A stretch of 64,000 nt of DNA from Gaiellasilicea sp963761905 (GTDB lineage: Bacteria > Actinomycetota > Thermoleophilia > Gaiellales > Gaiellaceae): assembly GCA_963761905.1 (NCBI GenBank), contig CAVXIQ010000001.1:292869-356868 (forward strand). Reading direction: 5' to 3'. This document shows, one piece after another, positions 1-8,133 of this stretch. A program made the position numbers and the translations under genes. The notes under the pieces are model-generated. The model was not told where the DNA came from. It saw only the letters and a program-made list of their open reading frames with translations, and did no database searches. Every line of letters starts with the position of its first letter. Position 1 is the first letter of the stretch.

Positions 1-716
1 GCGATCGTGCCCTCGGCCGACGTCTCGACCGGGCAGACGAAGACCTCGCCGCCCGGCATGTTGCCGGTGCCGGCGTCGACGTCCGCGCGCCTACCGGCCA
101 GGGACAGCCGCAAATCTGTTTCGTTGCCGACGATCCGGACTTCCTCCGCCTCGCTGAGGAGCTGCGCATGACGCGAGATTCGCTCGTGCATGCTCTTCCA
201 GTCGATCAGGCACGAGCCGTAGAGGAAGTCGGCGAACGCAGGCAACGTCATTCCGGCGTCCTGGGCCAGCGCCGGCGTCGGGTACCAGCACATCACCGCG
301 GGAGTGTCCACGTAGTCGAGGCGTGACCTGGCGTCGCGATACGCGTCGGTATATGCCTTCTCGAGAGCGCTCGTTCGCTCGGCCGGGATGTCCGCGCCGT
401 CACGTGTGTTTTCCGGGGCCGACACGCCGAGCCACGCATCACACTGATGCCGCGCGTGTACCTCGATCGGTGCCGCCTCGGAGATCACGTCGAGCGGTGC
501 ATGCCGCAGCCATGCTCGGTGTTCTCGCCAGCTGCTGCCGCTGAAGGTGAGGCGCAGGAGCGGATAGGCGCCGCGCTCGCCCAGCTGCTTCATGACCTCC
601 TCCAGCAGCGGCCGAGCCCACGGAGTGCCCCACACCATCACTTGCCAGCCGCGCTCTACGCCTAAGCATGTACCGAGCAGTAGCTCGGCGTAGCGTTCAA
701 CACGACCATCTCTCAC
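1..716 (-). CDS. M29 family aminopeptidase, 3' part outside window
   Basis: This frame runs open from a GTG at 714-716 to the window edge, so about 238 N-terminal residues are present; the family is usually near 370-410. The start MRDGRVERYAELLLG and the following GWQVMVWGTPWARPLLEEV match the N-terminal domain of thermophilic (AmpS/PepS/AmpT) metallo-aminopeptidases. The stretches AVMCWYPTPALAQDAGM and DWKSMHERI also fit. The metal-binding Glu and His residues of this family lie in the C-terminal half, beyond the window, so activity cannot be judged here. A GAGAAAG ribosome-binding site precedes the GTG. It would remove N-terminal residues from peptides in the cytoplasm. The gene is divergent from the cupin gene that follows. 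Confidence 0.75.
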   Translation of the reverse strand, partial: MRDGRVERYAELLLGTCLGVERGWQVMVWGTPWARPLLEEVMKQLGERGAYPLLRLTFSGSSWREHRAWLRHAPLDVISEAAPIEVHARHQCDAWLGVSAPENTRDGADIPAERTSALEKAYTDAYRDARSRLDYVDTPAVMCWYPTPALAQDAGMTLPAFADFLYGSCLIDWKSMHERISRHAQLLSEAEEVRIVGNETDLRLSLAGRRADVDAGTGNMPGGEVFVCPVETSAEGTI

Positions 717-843
717 GGACGTTCTTTCTCGCTCCGACCCGATGCCACGATCATAAGTGCGCGCAACGGAAGGTAGTCAGGGGTCATTCCGGCACGCTCG
801 CGCAGGCGAGGCAGCCGGCATCTGGGACTGCGAGAATCGCTAC

Positions 844-1389
844 GTGAGCGAAGCACGGCTAGAGGTCGCTGGCTCCGGGCTTGCCCCCGTCACCGAGGGT
901 TGGTTCGTCGTCAACGTTGGCGATGCCGAGTGGTTCTCCTCGGATACGCGCGGCGCGGCGTGTTGGTTCGCGAACGAGTACGGCGAGCCTCCGATCGAGT
1001 TCCCGCAGTTCGGCATCAATGTCACTGTCCTCGAGCCCGGGCAGAGCGGCGTCTACCACGCCGAGGCGAATCAGGAGGCGTTCCTCATCCTGGCGGGTGA
1101 ATGCAGGCTGCTGGTCGAGGGCGAGGAGCGGCGGCTCCGAGCCTGGGATTTCTTTCATTCGCCTCCCGGGACCGAGCACGCATTCGTGGGAGCTGGCGAA
1201 GAGCCGTGCGTGATCCTGATGGTTGGCGCCCATCTGAGCCCCGACGTGCGGTATCCGGTGTCAGACCTCGCAGCGCGCTACGGCGCGGGGGTGGAGAACG
1301 AGACAACAGATCCTGACGAGGTGTATGCCACCGCCGAGAGGTTCCGGCGGGAGCGACCGCCGTACTGGTCACACCTGCCCTGGGGCTAG
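844..1389 (+). CDS. cupin domain protein
   Basis: The protein has 181 residues from the GTG at 844, which I prefer over the upstream ATG at 757 because similarity-like sequence begins at SEARLEVAGSG. The single cupin barrel contains GQSGVYHAEANQEAFLILAGECRLLVEGEER (read in two parts), followed by WDFFHSPPGTEHAFVG. The first metal-binding motif is H-x5-E-x-F and the second motif has P-P-G-T-x-H. It is a cytoplasmic one-barrel cupin with no signal peptide. The substrate cannot be told from sequence; quercetinase-like, isomerase-like and storage functions all occur in this fold. Confidence 0.75.
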   Translation: MSEARLEVAGSGLAPVTEGWFVVNVGDAEWFSSDTRGAACWFANEYGEPPIEFPQFGINVTVLEPGQSGVYHAEANQEAFLILAGECRLLVEGEERRLRAWDFFHSPPGTEHAFVGAGEEPCVILMVGAHLSPDVRYPVSDLAARYGAGVENETTDPDEVYATAERFRRERPPYWSHLPWG

Positions 1390-1472
1390 AGCCGTTCGCC
1401 GTAGTCGTCGGGCGTGATCGCCCACAACTGGCCCATGCGAGTGTCTGTCACGCGGCTTGGCATAGTGGCGGC

Positions 1473-2033
1473 ATGGCCAAGACGCAGTACTTGACGGCGG
1501 CGAGCCTCGACGGGTACATCGCCGACCAGGACAACTCGCTTGCCTGGCTCTTCGAGGTCGATCGAGAGCAAGGTGACGATGATTCGTTCACACGCTTCTT
1601 CACGGAGATAGGTGCGATGGCTATGGGAGCGACCACGTACGAGTGGGTGATCGACCACGACAATCTCCTCGATCACCCCGAAAAATGGCACGGCCACTAC
1701 GGCGGGACTCCGTGCTGGGTCTTCACGCATCGAACGCTGCCGTCGATTCCAGGAGCTGACATCCGATTCGCGAACGGCGATGTTCGCCCGGTTCACGAGG
1801 AGATGACCCAAGCGGCGGGCGAGGAGAACATCTGGCTCGTGGGCGGCGGCGAGCTCGTAGGGCAGTTCGCCGATTGCGGTCTTCTGGACGAGGTTCTTGT
1901 CGGCATCGCGCCGGTCACCCTTGGTGGCGGAGCCCCGTTGCTCCCGCGCCGGCTCACCGCAGCGGACCTCGAGCTCGTCGATGTCGTCCGCGACAAGCAG
2001 TTCGCACGACTCAGCTACCGGCTGCGGCGATAG
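1473..2033 (+). CDS. dihydrofolate reductase family protein (RibD C-terminal domain)
   Basis: A protein of 186 residues beginning MAKTQYLTAASLDGYIADQDNSLAWL, the usual opening of stand-alone RibD-C/YwjB-type reductases (S-L-D-G-Y-I-A). The middle has GATTYEWV and the C-terminal nucleotide-binding signature is IWLVGGGELVGQF, followed by P-V-T-L-G-G-G-A-P-L-L. These proteins are NADPH-binding oxidoreductases related to the riboflavin pathway reductase, but most stand-alone copies have no assigned substrate. No riboflavin genes are nearby. It starts 84 bases after the cupin gene on the same strand. Confidence 0.85.
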   Translation: MAKTQYLTAASLDGYIADQDNSLAWLFEVDREQGDDDSFTRFFTEIGAMAMGATTYEWVIDHDNLLDHPEKWHGHYGGTPCWVFTHRTLPSIPGADIRFANGDVRPVHEEMTQAAGEENIWLVGGGELVGQFADCGLLDEVLVGIAPVTLGGGAPLLPRRLTAADLELVDVVRDKQFARLSYRLRR

Positions 2034-2054
2034 CCGGCACAGCGGCAGCCCGAT

Positions 2055-2630
2055 CTACCGGCGTCTCGCCACCGCCTTGCGCATCACGCAGTTCCTCAGG
2101 CCTTTCGGCCGGACATAGCTGAAGCCCTCACGCTCGTACAGTGCGCGGGTGCTGTTGTAGAGGACGGACATCTTCTTTCCTTCGGTGGTGTCATGCGGAT
2201 AGCCCTCGACGGTTCCACCACCGGCGTGTGCGATCAGGTCGACCGCGCCGCGGAGCGCGACGGCGGTGACTCCTCTGCGGCGGTATTTCTTGTCGACGAA
2301 GATGCAGGTGATCCGGTAGTCGGGGAGTTGGTCGAGCGTCTGCTCGTACTCCTTGCGGTGGTGGATGTTCGGTAGCTCGTCGGGTGGGCCGTACTGAGCC
2401 CAGGCGATGGCCTCGTCTCCGTCGAACACGAGCGCTGCGTGCGCTCGCTGTTCGGCGACCAGCCGCTCCTTGAGCGCGCGGTTGCCGTCGGCAGTGAACG
2501 TCTTCTCGGCGTGGAAGGTGTGGAACCAGGTGCACCAGCAACCCCCGAACACACCGTTGTGCCGTTCGACGAGCCGGGCGAATGCGTCCCACGTACCGGC
2601 GTCGAGCGGCTTGACGACGTAGTCCGACAT
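2055..2630 (-). CDS. GNAT family N-acetyltransferase
   Basis: A protein of 191 residues. The acetyl-CoA loop appears as ITCIFVDKKYRRRGVTAVALRGAVDLI (two parts), i.e. the R-R-x-G-V pattern of GNAT motif A, and the C-terminus has ALYEREGFSYVRPKGLRNCVMRK, the usual last strand and helix. The N-terminal GGCWCTWFH is typical of a GNAT subgroup in actinobacteria. It would transfer acetyl from acetyl-CoA to an amine in the cytoplasm; the acceptor is unknown. It converges with the reductase gene, with 21 bases between the stops. Confidence 0.85.
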   Translation of the reverse strand: MSDYVVKPLDAGTWDAFARLVERHNGVFGGCWCTWFHTFHAEKTFTADGNRALKERLVAEQRAHAALVFDGDEAIAWAQYGPPDELPNIHHRKEYEQTLDQLPDYRITCIFVDKKYRRRGVTAVALRGAVDLIAHAGGGTVEGYPHDTTEGKKMSVLYNSTRALYEREGFSYVRPKGLRNCVMRKAVARRR

Positions 2631-2785
2631 CCAGCAGCCTCCTCGTCAGGATTCATGTGCAGCGTAAACAAGCCTGCAGGCTCGACACCGGCCTCGAGGT
2701 CTGCCGACGCTCGGGAACGCCCGTGAATCCGGTGTCGTCCGGCGGGGGTCCTAGAGTCGGACGAACCGACCTGGAGGGAGGGCAC

Positions 2786-3010
2786 ATGGCAGGCGACTAC
2801 CCGGCAGGCGCTCACATCGAAGCTGGCGAACACGCAGAGGAGCTGTTGATGATCGAAGAGGCGGACGCCTGGTTCGAGTACCTCGAGGCGACCCGCGGTC
2901 AGAACGAGAAGCGCTACGCAGAGCTCGAGCCGTGGGCCTTCGCAAGGCTGTCGCAGCGGCTGCGCGCGGTGCGCGCCCGGCGCGCGCGGCTGCGCCCGGC
3001 CGCCGCTTAG
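2786..3010 (+). CDS. small charged protein of unknown function
   Basis: A 74-residue protein from ATG at 2786, preceded by a strong ribosome-binding site (GGAGGGAG). The reading frame continues upstream, but the Shine-Dalgarno sequence supports this start. The sequence has an acidic helical centre (EEADAWFEYLEATRGQNEKRYAELE) and a basic, arginine- and alanine-rich tail (RLRAVRARRARLRP). There is no membrane segment or recognisable domain. It lies 136 bases before the RNase E gene on the same strand. The amphipathic charge layout could fit nucleic acid or protein contact, which is speculation. Confidence 0.6.
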   Translation: MAGDYPAGAHIEAGEHAEELLMIEEADAWFEYLEATRGQNEKRYAELEPWAFARLSQRLRAVRARRARLRPAAA

Positions 3011-3146
3011 CAGGCCCGCCTCCAGAGCCGTCGGATCCGGCTGCTAGCCTGTCCTCAGGCCATGCCTACGTTTTTCATCACTCGCAGCGCGCGACCGGCC
3101 GCATCCGCGGCCGTGTCTTTGCGCGCGCCCACCCTAGGAGAAGCAT

Positions 3147-6044
3147 TTGTCACCCTGGTTTCGACGGAAGCGCAAGCAAGAGGAGCAGAGGGCTGCGGAA
3201 GCCGCCGCGGCTCCTGTAGTCCAGGAGGCACCGCCTGAGGCGGTAGCCGCGGTTTCAACCCCCGCCGCGAACGGCGACGCGGGAGCCGGCACAGGAACGG
3301 GAACCGCGGCCAAGCGCCGCAGGGGTAATCGCGGCGGACGCGGCCGGAAGAAGCCCGGCACGGCGAGCACGGGAGAGGCGACAGCCGAGCCCGGCGACCG
3401 CGCTGAGCAGCCCGAGCAGCCGCAGCGCAAGCCGCAGGCGCAGCGCGGCCAAGCCGGCGAGCGAAGCCAGCGGCAGGAACGCCGCGCAAACCAGCAGGGA
3501 AACCGCCGCCGCGTCCCGCAGAAGCGAGCGCCGCTGCCCAAGGCCAAGCGCGAGCTGCTGATCTCGGTCGACGTCGGCGAGCAACGCGTCGCGATCCTCG
3601 AGGACGACCGCGTCGCCGAGGTCTATCTCGAGCGGCCGGAGAAGCGCTCGATCGCCGGCAACATCTACCTCGGCACCGTCGACAACGTCCTGCCCGGGAT
3701 GGAAGCCGCATTCGTCGAGATCGGCCTCGAGAAGAACGGCTTCCTCTACGTCGACGAGATCGTCGTCCCCGAGCTCGAGGGCAAGCGCCACGGCAAGAAG
3801 ATCACCGACCTGATCGCGCGCGGCCAGGAGATCCTCGTCCAGGCCGTCAAGGATCCGATGAAGACGAAGGGCGCGCGGCTCACCACCGAGATCTCGCTTC
3901 CCGGACGTTTTCTCGTCTTCGTGCCGCAGGGAGAGGGCCTCGGTGTCTCGCGCCGGCTCGACGACGGCGAGCGCGTCCGTTTGAAGGAGATCATCAAGGG
4001 GCTCGACGCCAAGGAGGGCGGGATCATCGTCCGCACCGCGGCCGAGGGCGCCTCCGCTGAGGACATCGAGCGCGATCTCGTCTTCCTGCAGCGGCTCTGG
4101 AAGACCATTCAGGCGAAGGCGAAGACCTCGAAGGCGCCGGCGCTCGTCTACCAGGAAGCCGAGCTGCCGCTCCGGATCGTCCGCGATCTCTTCGCAGGCG
4201 ACTTCGTCAGCGCCCAGATCGACCACGAGCGCACCTTCAAGCGGATCGTCGGCTACCTGAAGAAGACCTCGCCGCACATGCTCGAGCGCGTCCATCGCTA
4301 CAAGGAGAAGACGCCGCTCTTCGAGGGCACGGGCGTCGACGCCGAGATCCGCTCGACGCTCTCTCGCCGCGTCGATCTGCCTTCGGGCGGCTACTTGATC
4401 TTCGACTACGCCGAGGCGTTCACCGTCGTCGACGTCAATACCGGTCGCTTCGTGGGCTCGCGTTCCAAGAGCTCCGGTGCGCGGCTCGAGGACACGATCA
4501 CGAAGAACAATCTCGAGGCGGTCAAGGAGGTCGTCCGCCAGCTCCGGCTGCGCGACATCGGCGGGATCATCGTCATCGACTTCATCGACATGGCGAACCC
4601 GAAGAACCGGGCGACGGTCGAGGAGGCGCTCCGCAACGAGCTCGAGCGCGACCGGACGAAGACCTACGTCGTCGAGATCTCCCCGCTCGGCCTCGTCGAG
4701 ATGACGCGCCAGAACGTGACCGACGGCCCGCGCGAGATCCTGACCAAGAAGTGCCCGACCTGCGAGGGCGACGGGATCGTCGTCTCGGAGACGACGGCCG
4801 CGATGGACCTCGAGCGTCGTCTGCGCTCGCTCGCTGCCGGCTCGCGTGCCCAGGCGTTCCGAGTGGAGGTCAGCGGGCGCACGGCTTCGCTCCTCATCGG
4901 CCCTGGCGCCAACCGCCTCACCGAGATCGAGGCTGTCTCGAAGAAGCGGTTCTTCTTCGTCTCGAAGGAGGGTGCGCACGCCGATCATCTGGCGGTGCTG
5001 GAGGAAGGCAAGCTCGCGGACATCCAGCCAGCTTCCCCAGTCGCCGAAGGGGCCGAGGTCGACCTGAAGCTCGTGGAGCTCGGCCTGCACGACGCCTCTG
5101 CCGCCGTCGGCAAGCTCGACGGCATCGACGTGATCGTCGGTGGCGCCGCAAAGCTCGTGGGGAAGAAGGCCAAGGTTCGGATCGAGCGCGTGCTCGACGG
5201 GTCGGCCCACGCGACGCTGCTCGCCGGCGGGGTGGCGGTGCCGGATGCGATCACGTTCGAGAGTGAGGCCGAGAAGCCGACGAGGGCGCCGGCGCGGTCG
5301 AAGAAGGCTGCCGAGGATGCGCCGGTGCTGCCTGCGCTCGAAGAAGAGCAGGAAGCCGAGCCGGTTGCAGAAGCGGGCGAGGCGGAGCCCGAGACGGACC
5401 TCGACGAGGCGGACGCCGGCGAGCAGGAACTGGATGCGGACGGCGCCGCTCCGGCGAAGAAGAAGACGCGGCGCGGCTCACGCGGCGGGCGCAACCGGAA
5501 GAAGAAGCCGGTCGAGGGCGCCGAAGGCGAAGCGCTCACTGAAGCCGCGGAGCCTGTCGACGTGGACGGCGAGGACGAGCTCGACGCTGCACGTGCGGCC
5601 ACTCCGCGCACTCCCCGCACTCCGCGGATCCATCTTCCGGCTTCCGACTTGGACGGCGAGGCTCCCAAGCCAAAGCCACGCAGCCGTGCCAAGGCGGTGC
5701 CCGCGACCGACGAGGAGTCGCCGGTCGAGGCCGTCGCAAGCGACCCCGAGAGCGATGCGGAGGTGGTGGACGGCGAGCAGCCGGTCAAGAAGAAGACCCG
5801 GCGCGGCTCGCGCGGCGGTCGCAACCGGAAGAAGAAGCCGGTCGTGGCCGGCGAGAACGGCGACGCTCCGGAAGCCGCCGACGCTGCCCAGCCCGACGAG
5901 GCCGCCCAGCCTGACGAAGCCGCGCAGCCCGCTGCCGTCGCGGCGCCCGCAAGCAAGCCGTCACGTCCCGAGCCCGTCTCCGACGAACCCCAGACCGACT
6001 CCGACGACTATGTGCCGATGTCCGAGTGGGGCGACGAGATCTAG
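3147..6044 (+). CDS. rne: ribonuclease E/G family endoribonuclease
   Basis: A 965-residue RNase E/G starting at TTG 3147 with AGGAG six bases upstream. Residues 1-140 are a disordered Ala/Arg/Gln-rich arm. The S1 domain is around residues 155-235 (NIYLGTVDNVLPGMEAAFVEIG). The catalytic DNase I-like core carries the two acidic motifs VVDVNTGR (about 427) and IIVIDFIDM (about 473), which bind the catalytic magnesium. The zinc-link CPTCEGDG is near residue 535. The C-terminal half is acidic and disordered, with two copies of a basic box KKKTRRGSRGGRNRKKKP. It degrades and matures RNA and acts as a degradosome scaffold in the cytoplasm. It leads directly into rplU, as usual in actinobacteria. Confidence 0.95.
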   Translation: MSPWFRRKRKQEEQRAAEAAAAPVVQEAPPEAVAAVSTPAANGDAGAGTGTGTAAKRRRGNRGGRGRKKPGTASTGEATAEPGDRAEQPEQPQRKPQAQRGQAGERSQRQERRANQQGNRRRVPQKRAPLPKAKRELLISVDVGEQRVAILEDDRVAEVYLERPEKRSIAGNIYLGTVDNVLPGMEAAFVEIGLEKNGFLYVDEIVVPELEGKRHGKKITDLIARGQEILVQAVKDPMKTKGARLTTEISLPGRFLVFVPQGEGLGVSRRLDDGERVRLKEIIKGLDAKEGGIIVRTAAEGASAEDIERDLVFLQRLWKTIQAKAKTSKAPALVYQEAELPLRIVRDLFAGDFVSAQIDHERTFKRIVGYLKKTSPHMLERVHRYKEKTPLFEGTGVDAEIRSTLSRRVDLPSGGYLIFDYAEAFTVVDVNTGRFVGSRSKSSGARLEDTITKNNLEAVKEVVRQLRLRDIGGIIVIDFIDMANPKNRATVEEALRNELERDRTKTYVVEISPLGLVEMTRQNVTDGPREILTKKCPTCEGDGIVVSETTAAMDLERRLRSLAAGSRAQAFRVEVSGRTASLLIGPGANRLTEIEAVSKKRFFFVSKEGAHADHLAVLEEGKLADIQPASPVAEGAEVDLKLVELGLHDASAAVGKLDGIDVIVGGAAKLVGKKAKVRIERVLDGSAHATLLAGGVAVPDAITFESEAEKPTRAPARSKKAAEDAPVLPALEEEQEAEPVAEAGEAEPETDLDEADAGEQELDADGAAPAKKKTRRGSRGGRNRKKKPVEGAEGEALTEAAEPVDVDGEDELDAARAATPRTPRTPRIHLPASDLDGEAPKPKPRSRAKAVPATDEESPVEAVASDPESDAEVVDGEQPVKKKTRRGSRGGRNRKKKPVVAGENGDAPEAADAAQPDEAAQPDEAAQPAAVAAPASKPSRPEPVSDEPQTDSDDYVPMSEWGDEI
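5457..5845 (+). repeat. rne: direct repeat inside rne coding a basic RGG-like box
   Basis: About 58 bases at 5457-5514 recur at 5788-5845 with only a few differences. They encode KKKTRRGSRGGRNRKKKP twice in the disordered tail of RNase E, near residues 771 and 881. A weaker third copy (KRRRGNRGGRGRKKP) lies in the N-terminal arm near residue 55. Basic RG-rich boxes commonly bind RNA. Confidence 0.8.
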
Positions 6045-6065
6045 ACCCTCGAATCGCGCGTTCGC

Positions 6066-6099
6066 TACAATCCCCCGACTCGCGGGCATCAGGCCCGCG
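6066..6099 (+). promoter_or_regulatory. candidate rplU promoter -10 and 5' leader hairpin
   Basis: TACAAT at 6066-6071 fits a sigma-70 -10 box, with the transcript expected to start near 6078. Immediately after, CGCGGGC (6081-6087) pairs with GCCCGCG (6093-6099) across a five-base loop, ending 12 bases before the L21 start codon. A hairpin at this spot may be a ribosomal protein leader that allows L21 autoregulation. The -35 is not obvious. Confidence 0.45.
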
Positions 6100-6111
6100 T
6101 TTCGCACGCCT

Positions 6112-6654
6112 ATGAGCTCCTACGCAATCATCTCCCTCGGTGGCAAGCAGTACCGCGTCCGCGAGGGCGAGCGGCTGCTCGTCGACCGCCTGCCGCACGG
6201 CGAGGGCAAGACCTTCAGCCCGACCGTCCTGCTGACGGGTGGGGGCGATGACGGGCCGAACCTCTCGCCGAGCGCGACCGTGACCGCGCGAGTCGTCGCC
6301 GACGTGAAGGGCGAGAAGATCCGGATCGGCAAGTACCGGCCGAAGAACGGCTACAAGAAGCACACCGGCTTCCGCGCGAGCCTCTCGCAGATCCAGATCG
6401 AGTCGATCGGCGCGTCGAAGCCGAAGAAGAGCGAGACCGCAAAGGCCCCGGAGCCGGCAGAGGCCGACGACCGCGTGAAGGGCATGCCCGCCGGCTACGC
6501 GGAGCTGACCGTGGCCGAGATCAAGACCGCGTCGGCCGACTGGAACCGACCGATGCTCGAGGCGGCGCTCGAGTACGAGCAGGCACACGGCAAGCGCAAG
6601 GGAGCGCTTGCCGCAATCGAATCCGCACTCGCGGCGAAGGAGGAGGCGAGCTAG
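6112..6654 (+). CDS. rplU: 50S ribosomal protein L21 with long C-terminal extension
   Basis: The protein has 180 residues starting MSSYAIISLGGKQYRVREGERLLVDRL at ATG 6112; ordinary L21 is about 103. The core has the L21 signature GEKIRIGKYRPKNGYKKHTGFR near residues 64-85. A charged linker rich in Lys, Ala and Glu follows. After it comes a helical tail (AELTVAEIKTASADWNRPMLEAALEYEQAHGKRKGALAAIESAL) at about residues 128-172, which resembles small helical nucleic-acid-binding tails. It binds 23S rRNA in the large subunit. The stop is immediately followed by the rpmA start. Confidence 0.95.
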   Translation: MSSYAIISLGGKQYRVREGERLLVDRLPHGEGKTFSPTVLLTGGGDDGPNLSPSATVTARVVADVKGEKIRIGKYRPKNGYKKHTGFRASLSQIQIESIGASKPKKSETAKAPEPAEADDRVKGMPAGYAELTVAEIKTASADWNRPMLEAALEYEQAHGKRKGALAAIESALAAKEEAS

Positions 6655-6930
6655 ATGGCGCACAAGAAGGGTCTCGGCTCCTCCCGGAACGGGCGCGACT
6701 CGAACGCGCAGCGGCTCGGCGTCAAGGTCTTCGGCGGTCAGGAGATCAAGGCCGGCGGGATCATCGTCCGCCAGCGCGGAACCCGCTTCCGCTCCGGTCC
6801 CGGCACGGGCCTCGGCCGCGATCACACGATCTTCGCGACGCAGGCCGGCACAGTCGAGTTCCGCACGAGCGGGGACAAGCGCTTCATCTCGGTCGCCCCA
6901 GCCGAGACCGCCTCGGTCGACGCGAGCTAG
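6655..6930 (+). CDS. rpmA: 50S ribosomal protein L27
   Basis: A 91-residue L27 beginning MAHKKGLGSSRNGRDSNAQRLGVK with the family signature GGIIVRQRGTRFRSGPGTGLGRDHTIFA. The N-terminal arm reaches the peptidyl transferase centre in the ribosome. The ATG directly abuts the rplU stop codon, so the two are translationally linked. There is no firmicute-type cleavable N-terminal extension. Confidence 0.97.
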   Translation: MAHKKGLGSSRNGRDSNAQRLGVKVFGGQEIKAGGIIVRQRGTRFRSGPGTGLGRDHTIFATQAGTVEFRTSGDKRFISVAPAETASVDAS

Positions 6931-6936
6931 TCACCC

Positions 6937-8133
6937 GTGTTCAACGATCGCGCCCGCATCGAGGTGCTGGCGGGTCGCGGCGGGGACGGCGGGCTCAGCT
7001 TCCGGCGCGAGAAGCACGTGCCGCGGGGCGGCCCGGACGGCGGTGACGGCGGTCGTGGCGGCGACGTGATCCTCGTCGCCAACAAGGATCTCCGCGATCT
7101 CTCGGCGTTCCGCCGGAAGACGAGGTTCAAAGCCGGTCGCGGCGAGCCCGGTCGCGGCGCGCGCAAGCACGGCGCCGACGGGGCCCCGATCGTGCTCGAC
7201 GTGCCGGTCGGGACGCAGGCTCGGACGCTCGACGGTGAGCTCGTCGCCGACCTGAAGACACCCGGGGCGCGCATCGTGCTTGCCAGAGGCGGCAATGGAG
7301 GCCGGGGCAACGCACGGTTCGCCACTCCGACCCGTCAGACGCCACGCTTTGCCGAGGTCGGCGATCCACCCGGCGAGGCAGAGATCGAGCTCCACTTGAA
7401 GCTTCTCGCCGATGCGGCGCTGGCCGGGCTTCCGAACGCCGGCAAGTCGTCGCTCCTCCGCCGGCTCTCGAACGCGAGGCCGAAGGTCGCCGAGTACCCG
7501 TTCACGACGCTCGCGCCGGTGCTCGGAACCGTCGAGTCGCCGGACGGCGCCCAGCTCACCGTCGCCGACGTCCCCGGCCTGATCGAGGGGGCCAGCGAGG
7601 GAATCGGCCTGGGGCACGAGTTTCTCGCCCACCTCGAGCGCGCGCGGCTCCTCCTGCACGTGATCGACTGCTCGGAGGGCGACATCGAGGAGCGCTTCCG
7701 GACGATCGAGCGCGAGCTTGCGCTGTACGGCGCCGGTCTGGACGAGCGGCCCCAGGCGATCGTCCTGAACAAGATCGACCTGTTGCCCGAGGCGCCAGAT
7801 TTCACCGTCGAGGCCGAGCGCGTCGTCGCCGTCTTTCGAGTCTCCGCCGCAACGGGCGAGGGCATCGACGAGCTGAAACGGACGCTCTTCACGCTTGTTC
7901 CGCCTCAGCTCTCGGCGCCGGCGAGCGAGGAGACGCCGGAGCTGCCCGAATTCCTCGAGTACCGGCCACAACCGCCCGCTCGCCGCGCCTATCGGATCTA
8001 CCGCACCGATCGGGGCTTCCGCGTCGTCGGGGAGGCACCGGCGGGCGAGGAGCTCGAGGCAGCGCTGACCGCCGCCGGAGTGCGCAAGGGCCAGGAGGTC
8101 GAGCTCGCCGACGAGACGCTCGAATGGCAGTAG
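6937..8133 (+). CDS. obgE: GTPase ObgE/CgtA
   Basis: A 398-residue protein starting at GTG 6937, six bases after rpmA. The glycine-rich Obg fold covers about residues 1-158 (VLAGRGGDGGLSFRREKHVPRGGPDGG). The G domain has the P-loop GLPNAGKSSLL near residue 166, the switch II DVPGLIEGA, NKIDL and SAATGEGIDELK. A C-terminal domain of about 70 residues (EYRPQPPARRAYRIYRTDRGFRVVG) corresponds to the OCT module. Obg binds the 50S subunit and guanine nucleotides and acts in late ribosome assembly and growth control. It overlaps nadD by ten bases. Confidence 0.97.
   Translation: MFNDRARIEVLAGRGGDGGLSFRREKHVPRGGPDGGDGGRGGDVILVANKDLRDLSAFRRKTRFKAGRGEPGRGARKHGADGAPIVLDVPVGTQARTLDGELVADLKTPGARIVLARGGNGGRGNARFATPTRQTPRFAEVGDPPGEAEIELHLKLLADAALAGLPNAGKSSLLRRLSNARPKVAEYPFTTLAPVLGTVESPDGAQLTVADVPGLIEGASEGIGLGHEFLAHLERARLLLHVIDCSEGDIEERFRTIERELALYGAGLDERPQAIVLNKIDLLPEAPDFTVEAERVVAVFRVSAATGEGIDELKRTLFTLVPPQLSAPASEETPELPEFLEYRPQPPARRAYRIYRTDRGFRVVGEAPAGEELEAALTAAGVRKGQEVELADETLEWQ

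Noticed and set aside
757..843. Upstream extension of the first cupin gene from ATG 757
   Set aside because: The extra 29 residues do not look like the cupin family and no ribosome-binding site precedes the ATG; GTG 844 is preferred.
3255..5210. Long minus-strand open frame of 651 codons over rne
   Set aside because: It is the shadow of RNase E; low-complexity Leu/Asp/Arg-rich content with no domain, typical of high-GC antisense frames.
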